In this document: piece by piece, positions 56,201 to 64,000 of the stretch
How positions within the stretch are numbered: position 1 is the first letter of the stretch
How the letters are laid out: each line of letters begins with the position of its first letter
NCBI GenBank assembly: GCA_016714045.1
Contig: JADJNY010000005.1
Span: 496,001-560,000, forward strand
Direction of reading: 5' to 3'
DNA from: Planctomycetota bacterium
GTDB lineage: Bacteria; Planctomycetota; UBA1135; GCA-002686595
Length of the DNA stretch: 64,000 nucleotides
Program-made: the position numbers and the translations under genes
The notes under the pieces: model-generated
Seen by the model: only the letters and a program-made list of their open reading frames with translations
Database searches by the model: none
Told to the model about the DNA's origin: nothing

Positions 56201-59200
56201 TCACTTCGGATCGCGACCGATCGGGCCGTCCACCGCGCGCGCCGCGCGCACCCCGACGTTGAGCGAGCGGTAGCCCGGCACGTCCTCGTTGCGGCGCGCG
56301 ACGCGGGCCTCGTCGCCCGTCTCGAGGAAGCTCCCGCCGCGCAGCACGCGGTTCGTCACGCCGTGCGGCGCGCGCTCGCCGTCGCCCGCGCGCGGGCGCT
56401 GATCGTAGGGGGCCATCAGGTCCCTGCACCACTCCCACACGTTGCCCGCGACGTCGTGCAGACCGTAGTCGTTCGCCTGGAAGGTCCCGACCGGCGCGTG
56501 GATCACCCAGCCGTCGTCGAGTCCTTCCTCGTACGGAGACTCGCCGCCGCCGAGCTGGGTGTCGTCGAAGAGCGCGCGGTCGCGGACGTTCGCGTTGCCG
56601 AGGAGCCTGTCCTCGTCGCGCCCCACGTGCGCGACGTCGTCGTGACCCGCGCGCGCGGCGGACTCCCACTGCGCCTCGGTGGGGAGCGCGAGTCCGACGC
56701 GCTCGAGCCACGTCGTCGCGTCGCTCCACGACACGCCCTCGAGCGGATGCGTGAGGTCGACTCTCACGCCGCCGCGCGTGAGGCCCGCGCGCAGGTAGCT
56801 CGGCGTCCGGCCGGTCATCCGCAGCCACTGGCCCTGCGTCAGCTCGTGCTTGGCGAGGAAGTACGGCGCGAGGAGGAGCTCGTTGACCGGCTCCTCGTCC
56901 GGCTGCGCCGTGGCGAGGTAGCGGTCGCCGAGCGGATCCGCGCTCTGCGCTCCCATGCGAAACGTGCCGCCGGGGAGCAGCACGAGCACGACGCCCGTCT
57001 CCTCCTTCACGACGAGCCGTCCGTCCGCGGCGCGCTCGGGCGCCGCGCCCGTGATCGGATGGAGGAACTCGTAGAGCCCGCTCGCTTCGTTGCGACCGAG
57101 CGGCAGGAGCCCGAGCTGCGGCTCGAGAACGAGCCCGTCGTACTTCGGACATTGCGCGCGATCGCGGATCGTCGCGAGGGCGCGCTGCCAGGCTTCCTTC
57201 GCGGCGGGGGACTCGAGCGTCCGCTCGCGGAGCGTGCGCGCCCACTCCGCGCGCGCGGCGACGGAGAGCCCCGCTTCGCGGCCGGGCTTCGGCTCGAGCT
57301 CGCGCAGTTGCACGACGAGGCGCGCGAGGTACGCATTTCGCGTGCGCCCATCCACTGTGTCGAACGTCCACTCCGTGTCGGCCTCCAGGTCGGCTTGGAG
57401 GCGTGCGGCGTCCTCGGCGAGCTGCGCGATCTGGAGCTCCTCCGTGCTGAGCGTGCCCTTCTTCTGCAGTCGATTCAGCGCCTCCTCGAGCTTCGCCTGC
57501 GAGTCCTCGAGCGCGGCGACGAGCTCGGGCGGCGTCTCCTGCGGCAAGGTCCGTCGCGCGTCTTCCATCGCGTCGCGCGCTTCGCCGGCGTAGCCGTTCC
57601 GAAACAGCGCCCACGCGAGCGTGTCCTTCAGCGCCGTTCGCTGCTCGTCGCCCGCGAGCTCGAGCCCGTGCCGGCAGAGCGCGAGGGCGAGCACCTCGCC
57701 GCCCTCCGTGTCGCGGTCGAAGCCGACGCGCTTCCAGGCGAGCTCGTTCAGCCGTTCGGGGGCGGCGGGAAAGTCGCCCCAGTCGAGCGCGAGCTGCATA
57801 TGCGCGGGTTCGGGCGGATCGCCGCCCTGCCAGCGCGCGAGCACCACGCGACGGAACTCGACGCGCTCTCGCTTGCGCGCGAGCTCCCGCGAGCGCAGGT
57901 CGGCCTCCGCCGCGGCGGCGCGTTCTTCGGGCGATCGGCAGCGGCCCGTAGCGCACACGTCCGCGAGCTCCGCCTGCACGCCCGCGAGGACCTCGGGCCG
58001 CGTCAGCTCCCCGGCGGCGCGCAGCCACTCGTCGAGGTCGCGGACGAGTTCGGCGTTCGTGACGGGCCAGAGCCGCTCGGCCTCCGCCTTGAGCCCATCG
58101 ATGCGCGCGCCGAGCGTGTAGAGCTCCGTCTTCTTGTTCTTCTCCGCCTCCGCGGCGGCGACGCGCCGCTCCTTGTCGAGCTCGGCCTCGGAGACGAGCC
58201 GGTTCTTCTCGAGCTCGGCGTCCGCGGCGCTCGCCTGCGCGACCATCGCCCACGCGAGGCCGCCGATCGTCGCGAGGACGCCGACGGCGATCGACGCCGC
58301 GAGCGGCTTGTTGCGCTTCACCCACTTGGTCAGCTCGACGACGGCGCCCGTGCGGTAGGCCTGCACGACGCGACCTTCGAGGAACGCGCGCAGGTCGCTC
58401 GCGAGCTCCAGCGTGTCCGCGTAGCGCGCGTCCATGTCGCGCGCCATCGCCTTGTCGCAGATCGCGACGAGCTCGGGCGCGACGTCCTTGCGCAACGCGT
58501 GGATCGGCGCGGGCGGGCCCTGCTGCACGAGGCCCAGCACCGTGCGGTTCGTCATGCGGCCTTCGACCGGGACGTACGGCATCTGCCGCGTGAGCAGGTG
58601 GTAGAGCATCGCGCCGAGCGCGTAGACGTCTGCGCGCGCGCCGAGCTTGTCGATCTCGCCGCGCGCTTGCTCGGGCGGCATGTACGCGGGCGTGCCCATC
58701 ACGTCGCCGTCCATCGTGATCAGCGGCGAGTCGGGCGTCTCCTCGCGCTCGTCGCGCCGCTCGGTCTTGACGCTCTTCAAGCTGACCGTGAAGTCGGTGC
58801 GCAGGCGCAGGTCGTGGCTGTCCTTGCGCCCGAGCACGCGCGCGAGGCCCCAGTCCATCACGTAGACCTCGCCGAAGCTGCCGACCATGACGTTGGCGGG
58901 CTTGAGGTCGCGGTGGATCACGCCCTTCTGGTGCGCGTAGGCCATCGCTTCGCACACGCGGAGCAGGATCGAGAGCGCGCGCGTCTCGGTCCAATCGGGA
59001 TCGCCCGAGAACACGCGCTCGTACACGTGCTTCAGGTCGCGGCCCTTGACGAGCTTCATCGTGAAGTAGACGCGGCCCTCGGCGTCGAGGCCGAGCTCGT
59101 GCACGGGCACGATGCCGGGGTGGTCGAGCTGCCCGGTCACCTGCGCTTCCTCGAGGAAGCGCGCGAGGCGGTTCTCGTCGACCTCGCTCTTCGAGCCCTC

Positions 59201-59677
59201 GCCCGTGCGCTCGCGCTGCGAGAGGATCACCTTCATCGCGAGGTCGCGGCGGAGGTCCTCGTCCCACACCTTGAGGATGGCGCCCATGCCGCCGCGCGCG
59301 ATCTCGCCTTCGAGCTTGTAGCGCGAGCGGTCCTTCGCGGACTTCGACAAGCGCTCGACGAACTCCGACGAGCGTCCGCTCGGAGCGCCGCTGCCCGCTT
59401 CGCCGAGCGAGATCTCCGGGTCGAGCTCCTTCCCGTACTTCCTCGAGAGCCGCGCCGCGAACGAGCGCTCACTCTCGTCGTCGCGCCGCAAGAGCCCCGA
59501 GAGGCGCAGCACGCTCTCGAGTGCGAGGAACTGACCGTAGAGCGCACGCAGCGGACGCTCGTGCTGTGCGTGCTCGCGCACGAACCGATCGAACTCGGCC
59601 TGATCGGCGCCGTCGTGCCGCGCGAGGAAGGCGGCGAAGAGCGATTCGGGAGTGGGGAGCGGGTCGGCGGGGGGCAT
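56201..59677 (-). CDS. Ser/Thr protein kinase with TM helix, coiled coil and SUMF1 domain
   Basis: 1,158 residues from ATG 59677 (an upstream in-frame start at 59779 would overlap the promoter). After about 115 helical residues the kinase domain has GEIARGGMGAILKV, LAMKVIL, VIHRDLKPANVMV, MDWGLARV (DWG for DFG, common in this group) and GTPAYMPPEQARG. A transmembrane helix follows near 462-482 (KPLAASIAVGVLATIGGLAW), then a charged coiled coil (AEAEKNKKTE) and a long extracytoplasmic helical part. The SUMF1-like domain comes last (VVLVLLPGGTFRMG; LPTEAQWESAARAG; NVWEWCRDLM; RVLRGGSFLE). Its RGGS block has no cysteine pair, so it is unlikely to make formylglycine. It probably senses a ligand outside and signals by phosphorylation. 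Confidence 0.9.
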   Translation of the reverse strand: MPPADPLPTPESLFAAFLARHDGADQAEFDRFVREHAQHERPLRALYGQFLALESVLRLSGLLRRDDESERSFAARLSRKYGKELDPEISLGEAGSGAPSGRSSEFVERLSKSAKDRSRYKLEGEIARGGMGAILKVWDEDLRRDLAMKVILSQRERTGEGSKSEVDENRLARFLEEAQVTGQLDHPGIVPVHELGLDAEGRVYFTMKLVKGRDLKHVYERVFSGDPDWTETRALSILLRVCEAMAYAHQKGVIHRDLKPANVMVGSFGEVYVMDWGLARVLGRKDSHDLRLRTDFTVSLKSVKTERRDEREETPDSPLITMDGDVMGTPAYMPPEQARGEIDKLGARADVYALGAMLYHLLTRQMPYVPVEGRMTNRTVLGLVQQGPPAPIHALRKDVAPELVAICDKAMARDMDARYADTLELASDLRAFLEGRVVQAYRTGAVVELTKWVKRNKPLAASIAVGVLATIGGLAWAMVAQASAADAELEKNRLVSEAELDKERRVAAAEAEKNKKTELYTLGARIDGLKAEAERLWPVTNAELVRDLDEWLRAAGELTRPEVLAGVQAELADVCATGRCRSPEERAAAAEADLRSRELARKRERVEFRRVVLARWQGGDPPEPAHMQLALDWGDFPAAPERLNELAWKRVGFDRDTEGGEVLALALCRHGLELAGDEQRTALKDTLAWALFRNGYAGEARDAMEDARRTLPQETPPELVAALEDSQAKLEEALNRLQKKGTLSTEELQIAQLAEDAARLQADLEADTEWTFDTVDGRTRNAYLARLVVQLRELEPKPGREAGLSVAARAEWARTLRERTLESPAAKEAWQRALATIRDRAQCPKYDGLVLEPQLGLLPLGRNEASGLYEFLHPITGAAPERAADGRLVVKEETGVVLVLLPGGTFRMGAQSADPLGDRYLATAQPDEEPVNELLLAPYFLAKHELTQGQWLRMTGRTPSYLRAGLTRGGVRVDLTHPLEGVSWSDATTWLERVGLALPTEAQWESAARAGHDDVAHVGRDEDRLLGNANVRDRALFDDTQLGGGESPYEEGLDDGWVIHAPVGTFQANDYGLHDVAGNVWEWCRDLMAPYDQRPRAGDGERAPHGVTNRVLRGGSFLETGDEARVARRNEDVPGYRSLNVGVRAARAVDGPIGRDPK

Positions 59678-59700
59678 GCGAGCGAGCGAGAACGACGGGC

Positions 59701-59730
59701 AGTCTAGCGCTTGCGACCACGCACCCTCAA
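59701..59730 (-). promoter_or_regulatory. Sigma-70-like promoter of kinase gene
   Basis: On the minus strand: TTGAGG (59730-59725), an 18-bp spacer, and TAGACT (59706-59701), the last part of the GCTAGACT octamer at 59708-59701. The transcript would start near 59694, about 17 nt before the ATG. This is the best promoter match in the window. Confidence 0.6.
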
Positions 59731-59750
59731 AGGGGCCGTGCCTCGAGGGG

Positions 59751-59779
59751 TTCTCAGGGAGAGGGGGGGCGATTACCAT
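59751..59779 (+). promoter_or_regulatory. Possible promoter of FG-GAP gene 3
   Basis: TTCTCA (59751-59756), a 17-bp spacer and TACCAT (59774-59779), upstream of the plus-strand start at 59842. A weak match, back to back with the kinase promoter. Confidence 0.3.
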
Positions 59780-59841
59780 CGGTCGACCCTTTCGTCTCTC
59801 CCGGTGCGACGAGCACCGGGCGTCCCTTCGGTTCGCTCGCC

Positions 59842-62800
59842 ATGCACCAATCGCGCTTCGCGACGTCGTTCCTCGTTGTCTTGGGCCTCGCGTCGCACCT
59901 GGTGCCGCTCCCCGCGCAGGAGGCGTCGAACCCCCAAGCGATGCGTGCGGGCGCCGAGCCGATCGAGCTCCAGCACCCGACCCAGGAGCTGCGTCTCTCC
60001 GTCGCGAGCGGAACCGCGACCGTCGCGATGAAGCGTGGCGCGGCGCGCGCCGAGTTGCGCCTCACGACGCGCGCGTTCGGGCGCGTGGACAGCGCCTCCC
60101 CGGCGATCGCGGGCAACGCACATGACGAAGGAGCGCGGCTCTCGATCGCGCGCGGCGCGATCACCGAGTGGTTCGTGGAAGACGCGGTCGGCTTCGAGCA
60201 GGGATGGGACGTCGCCTCGAAGCCTGACGGCGAGGGCGACGTGTCGATCGTGGTCGCGGTCGACGGCTTCGGCGCGCGCATCGCGGAGGACGGGCTCAGC
60301 GCGGACTTCATCGACGGCGCGGGGACCCGGTGGTTGCACTACACGCGCCTCGCGGCCTACGACGCGGCGAAGCGGCCTCTCCCAGCGCGCCTCGTCGGTG
60401 CCCCCGGTGGTTTCGCGGTGCGCGTGGACGACCGCGGCGCGGCGTATCCGATCACGATCGACCCGACGCTGACGACGGTGGCGTGGAGCTTCGAGAGCGA
60501 CGTGACGAATGGCGAGCTCGAGGGGGCGAGCACCGCCGGAGACGTGAACGGCGACGGGTTCAGCGACCTGATCGTCGGCGTGCCGGATCAGCTCGTCCTG
60601 CTCTTCCATGGCGCGCCGAGCGGCCTCCATGCGAATCCGGACTGGCAGAGTGCGCCGCCGCAGGCCGGGTCCCGATACGGGTACCACGTGCGCGGGCTCG
60701 GGGACGTCAACGGCGACGGGTTCGATGACGTCGCGATCAGCGCCTACCTCCACGACGGCGCCTTTCTCGACGAAGGCATCGTCTACGTTCACCTCGGCTC
60801 GAGCACGGGACTCGCGAGCGTCCCGACTTGGACGATCCTCGGAGGAGGGACCGCGCGTCGTCTCCACGTGCGGTCTCACGCAGGAGACGTCGACGGCGAC
60901 GGGTTGGGTGACGTGTTGGTGCAGACGGAGGGGAGCACCGTGAACGAGCTCCGGCTCTACCGCGGCTCTGCAGCCCTGACCGCTGGAGTCCCGAGCGCCG
61001 TGCCCGCTCCGTCGTGGACGCTCACGGCCGCCGATGTCTCACCCACGTACATCCCCGCGGCCACGTTCAACCTGCACGTCACGGCCGCGGGCGTCGGCGA
61101 CACGAACCGCGACGGGTACGACGACGTGCTCGTGGGGAGCTCCGACAGCGTGAGCGGCGGCTACGTGCTCTTGCTGCGCGGCGGTCCGAGCGGGCCGGTG
61201 CTGCCGCCGGCGCTCTACCTCGTCTCGCCGCTCGGCCCCTCGGCGGTGCGTTACGGGTTCAACGTGTCCGGTACCGGCGACATCAACGGGGACGGGTACG
61301 CGGACCTGTTCGTTTCCGACACGGCTGCGTTCTTCGCGCGCGGACAGGGCTACTTCTACCTCAGCGACGCCGCGAGCCATCCGCTCTCGATCTTCCCCAC
61401 GCTCCCGTCGCAGACGATCACGGGGTCGCAGATCGCGATGGAGTTCGGCCGCGCGACGCCGACCGGGGATTTCGACGGAGACGGGTTCGCGGACCTGATG
61501 GTCTCCGGCGCCGAGTACGCCTCCGGCGCGGGGCAACTCTGGCTCTTCCGCGGCGGAGGCTCGGGGAAAGTCCTGGAAGAATCGACTAGCGGACCGAACC
61601 AGCCAGGAGCGCTCTTCGGCCACAACCTCGGTGGCGCGGGGGACGTGAACGGGGACGGGTACTCCGATCTCTTTGCGACCGCGCTGCGCTACGACAACGG
61701 CGAGACGAACGAAGGCGGGATCTTCGTCTACCACGGCGGTCCGACGACGACTGCGGTCCAACCCGTCCTCCCCGGCCGCACCGCGTCCCTGGCGGGGACC
61801 TCGGCGTCGCGTTTCGCCCAGTCGATCGCCGTGAACGGGGACATCGACGGCGACGGCTTCAGCGATCTGCTCGTCGGAGCGCCCGACACGGACACGGGCG
61901 CCGGCGTCGACGCCGGGCGCATCGCGGTCTATCGCGGGACGAAGGACGGCCTCGAATCGCTCGCGCACAGCCTCGACGGCAGCGTCGCAGGTGCTGAGCT
62001 CGGCGCGAGCGTGGCCTGGGCCGGCGACGTGAACAACGACGGGTTCACGGACGTGATCGCGGGCGCACCGAGCTTCGGCAGCGGTCCGCAGGTGCTCGCG
62101 GGGCGCGCGGAGCTCTACCTCGGCAACGCGTCGACGACGCTGGGCGCAGCCGCGTGGACCTACGTCGGTCCCGACGCTGGCGCGCGCTTCGGTTCGTCCG
62201 TCAGTTCGGCGGGCGACGTGAACGGCGACGGCTTCCTCGACGTCGTCGTCGGCGCACCGGGCACGCACAGCGGGCTCTCCGAGCGCGGCGCGGCGTTCGT
62301 CTTCTACGGCAGCGCGACCGGTCTCTCGAACACGCCGAACGTCGTGCTCCTGGGTCCGGCCGCCCTCAATGTGCACTTCGGCGCGAGCGTGGCGAGCGCG
62401 GGCGACGTCGACCGCGACGGGTACTCCGATGTCGTGGTGGGTGCGCCCGATTACTCGGGTCCCGAGACGAGCGAGGGACGCGTGTACCTGTTCCTCGGCG
62501 GCTCGAACGGCCTCGTCACGCCGGAAGCGTGGAGCGCGGAGTCCAACGTCGCGAACGCGCAGCTCGGTCTCAGCGTGTCGAGCGCAGGCGACGTGGACTC
62601 GGACGGTTTCGCAGACGTGATCGCCGGCGCGCCCGGGTACCTCGCCGCGACGCTCGGCGGCAAAGTGTTCACGTACCGCGGGCAGAGCGGCGCGACGCCG
62701 CTCACGAACGCGGGCACGTTCGACCTCGGCACGCCGGGCGCGCGCTTCGGCGCCGCAGTCGCGTTCGCCGGCGACCTGAACGGCGACGGCTTCTCCGACG

Positions 62801-64000
62801 TCGTCGCCGGAGCGCCCGAGTACGCGGGCGGCCAGGGGCGGGTCGAGTCCATGTTGGGCAGCAGCTCGGGCTTCTCCTGGTGCGGCTGCCTGAACCACCT
62901 CGGTTCCGCGGGCCAGCACCTCGGCGAGAGCCTGGCGGGGGGCGGCGACGTCGACGGGAACGGGTACAGCGATGTGATCGAGGGGGCGCCGCGCAGCTTC
63001 AACGGGGAACTCCTGGTCTACGTGGGCACGACGAACTACGGCGGGTCCTCCCGCGTGCAGCAACGGCAGGTCAACGCCGTGCAGGCCTGCGCGCTGCTCT
63101 CGCTCCTCGATTCGCCGCAGCAGGTTCAGCTGCGAAGCGGCACGGGCAATCCCAACGCCATCGAGTCGACCCCGGCCGGACTTGCGCGCGTGGCACTGGA
63201 GTGGGAGATGAAGCCCGGTGCAGCGCTGCTCAGCGGGACGGGCATCGCGCACGGCGCCTTCGCAGCGCTGACGGGGACTGGGTTCGTACAGGCCGCCGTG
63301 ACGGGCTTGATCCAGGACGAGCGCTACCAATGGCGCACACGACTGGCGACGAGCAACCCGTTCTTCCCGCATTCGCGCTGGCTGCAGCTTCAAGGCAACA
63401 GCAAGCACGAAAAGAAGTTCGGCAGCGGAGTGGACTGCAACGGGAACGGCATCTCGGACCCGATCGAAGTGCAGCAGAACCCGTCGCTCGACTGCAACGC
63501 GAACGGGATCCCGGACGCGTGCGACATCACGAGCGGCGTCGACCCCGACTGCGACAGCGACGGCACGCCGAACTCGTGCGAGCTGTTCGCGAACGACTGC
63601 AACGCGAATCAGCTTCCGGACGACTGTGAGATCCTGGCGGGTGGCGTGAGCGTCGACTGCAACGCGAACACCGTGCTCGACACGTGCGAGCTGAACGGGA
63701 CGACGGACGCAAACGGCGACGGCTATCTCGACGCCTGCGAGTTCGTTCCGTACTGCTTCGGCGACGGGACGGGCACGCCGTGTCCGTGCGGGAACTCGGG
63801 CGGCGCGGGGCGCGGCTGCGCGAACTCGGTCAGCGCGAACGGGGCGGTGCTGACGGTGACCGGCGCGCCGAGCATCACGGTGGACACGCTCGTCCTGCAC
63901 AGCACGGGCATGCCCAACTCGGCGGCACCTTCGTCGCTCTACCTGCAAGGCAGCGCCCAGGACAATGGCGGTCTCGGCACGCCGATCCAAGACGGTCTGC
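59842..64000 (+). CDS. Giant secreted FG-GAP propeller protein 3, 3' end outside window
   Basis: Open from ATG 59842 to the right edge (1,386 codons seen, no stop). Signal peptide MHQSRFATSFLVVLGLASHL. The N-terminal domain (FEQGWDVASKP; AYPITIDPTL) matches the other two copies. 14 FG-GAP motifs (AGDVNGDGFSDLIVGVPDQ through GGDVDGNGYSDVIEGAPR) are followed by the Ig-like region, Asp/Asn/Cys repeats (DCDSDGTPNSCE) and the start of the CFGDGTGTPCPCGN domain. By comparison with copy 2 about 77 residues are missing. Its first propeller is divergent from both relatives, and the frame is intact. Confidence 0.88.
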   Translation, partial: MHQSRFATSFLVVLGLASHLVPLPAQEASNPQAMRAGAEPIELQHPTQELRLSVASGTATVAMKRGAARAELRLTTRAFGRVDSASPAIAGNAHDEGARLSIARGAITEWFVEDAVGFEQGWDVASKPDGEGDVSIVVAVDGFGARIAEDGLSADFIDGAGTRWLHYTRLAAYDAAKRPLPARLVGAPGGFAVRVDDRGAAYPITIDPTLTTVAWSFESDVTNGELEGASTAGDVNGDGFSDLIVGVPDQLVLLFHGAPSGLHANPDWQSAPPQAGSRYGYHVRGLGDVNGDGFDDVAISAYLHDGAFLDEGIVYVHLGSSTGLASVPTWTILGGGTARRLHVRSHAGDVDGDGLGDVLVQTEGSTVNELRLYRGSAALTAGVPSAVPAPSWTLTAADVSPTYIPAATFNLHVTAAGVGDTNRDGYDDVLVGSSDSVSGGYVLLLRGGPSGPVLPPALYLVSPLGPSAVRYGFNVSGTGDINGDGYADLFVSDTAAFFARGQGYFYLSDAASHPLSIFPTLPSQTITGSQIAMEFGRATPTGDFDGDGFADLMVSGAEYASGAGQLWLFRGGGSGKVLEESTSGPNQPGALFGHNLGGAGDVNGDGYSDLFATALRYDNGETNEGGIFVYHGGPTTTAVQPVLPGRTASLAGTSASRFAQSIAVNGDIDGDGFSDLLVGAPDTDTGAGVDAGRIAVYRGTKDGLESLAHSLDGSVAGAELGASVAWAGDVNNDGFTDVIAGAPSFGSGPQVLAGRAELYLGNASTTLGAAAWTYVGPDAGARFGSSVSSAGDVNGDGFLDVVVGAPGTHSGLSERGAAFVFYGSATGLSNTPNVVLLGPAALNVHFGASVASAGDVDRDGYSDVVVGAPDYSGPETSEGRVYLFLGGSNGLVTPEAWSAESNVANAQLGLSVSSAGDVDSDGFADVIAGAPGYLAATLGGKVFTYRGQSGATPLTNAGTFDLGTPGARFGAAVAFAGDLNGDGFSDVVAGAPEYAGGQGRVESMLGSSSGFSWCGCLNHLGSAGQHLGESLAGGGDVDGNGYSDVIEGAPRSFNGELLVYVGTTNYGGSSRVQQRQVNAVQACALLSLLDSPQQVQLRSGTGNPNAIESTPAGLARVALEWEMKPGAALLSGTGIAHGAFAALTGTGFVQAAVTGLIQDERYQWRTRLATSNPFFPHSRWLQLQGNSKHEKKFGSGVDCNGNGISDPIEVQQNPSLDCNANGIPDACDITSGVDPDCDSDGTPNSCELFANDCNANQLPDDCEILAGGVSVDCNANTVLDTCELNGTTDANGDGYLDACEFVPYCFGDGTGTPCPCGNSGGAGRGCANSVSANGAVLTVTGAPSITVDTLVLHSTGMPNSAAPSSLYLQGSAQDNGGLGTPIQDGL

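Overview
The window is very GC-rich (roughly 70%), gene-dense bacterial DNA. It most resembles a member of the Planctomycetota. The signs are giant secreted FG-GAP propeller proteins ending in a CFGDGTGTACPCGN cysteine domain, Ser/Thr kinases fused to SUMF1 (sulfatase-modifying-factor) domains next to an ECF-type sigma factor, YwqK/MORN-like repeat proteins, a 2,012-residue alpha-2-macroglobulin and many lipoproteins of unknown function. That placement is an inference from gene content. There is no rRNA, tRNA, CRISPR array, transposase or phage gene that I can see.

Layout. 1-3.8 kb: two paralogous secreted proteins (the first cut by the window edge), a strong hairpin terminator and a secreted beta-propeller-like protein. 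3.9-9.9 kb (minus strand): a tightly coupled operon with an AdoMet decarboxylase-type SpeD, a two-domain DUF4178 zinc-ribbon membrane protein, a 21-codon ORF, a 67-residue membrane protein, DUF350, a membrane-anchored spermidine-synthase-like enzyme and an exported flavin amine oxidase. 10-15.1 kb: small lipoprotein (minus), then ribosomal protein S1, a lipoprotein and tyrosyl-tRNA synthetase. 15.2-18.5 kb (minus): a hicB antitoxin with a hicA toxin broken by an amber codon, a DUF1573 lipoprotein and an SGNH hydrolase. 18.6-32.4 kb: small membrane protein, zinc metallopeptidase, HEAT-repeat protein (frameshifted), GH127, DUF72 and the alpha-2-macroglobulin. 32.4-34.2 kb: a SagB-like nitroreductase broken by several frameshifts.

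34.2-40.3 kb: rubrerythrin, then six genes (GlpC-like Fe-S protein, DUF3501, YwqK-like, JAMM/MPN protease, YwqK-like, secreted unknown) joined by five consecutive GTGA stop-start overlaps. 40.3-42.3 kb: htpG. 42.7-64 kb: three long FG-GAP proteins, each with exactly 14 FG-GAP motifs, alternating with two kinase-SUMF1 membrane proteins and one sigma factor.

Regulatory DNA. The octamer GCTAGACT (a -10-like box) occurs exactly four times upstream of genes in the correct orientation. Several other genes have a TANNNT box placed so that transcription would begin at or within a few bases of the start codon, suggesting leaderless mRNAs. Several clear coding regions carry single-base indels, mostly in short homopolymers, so some frameshifts may be sequence errors rather than biology.
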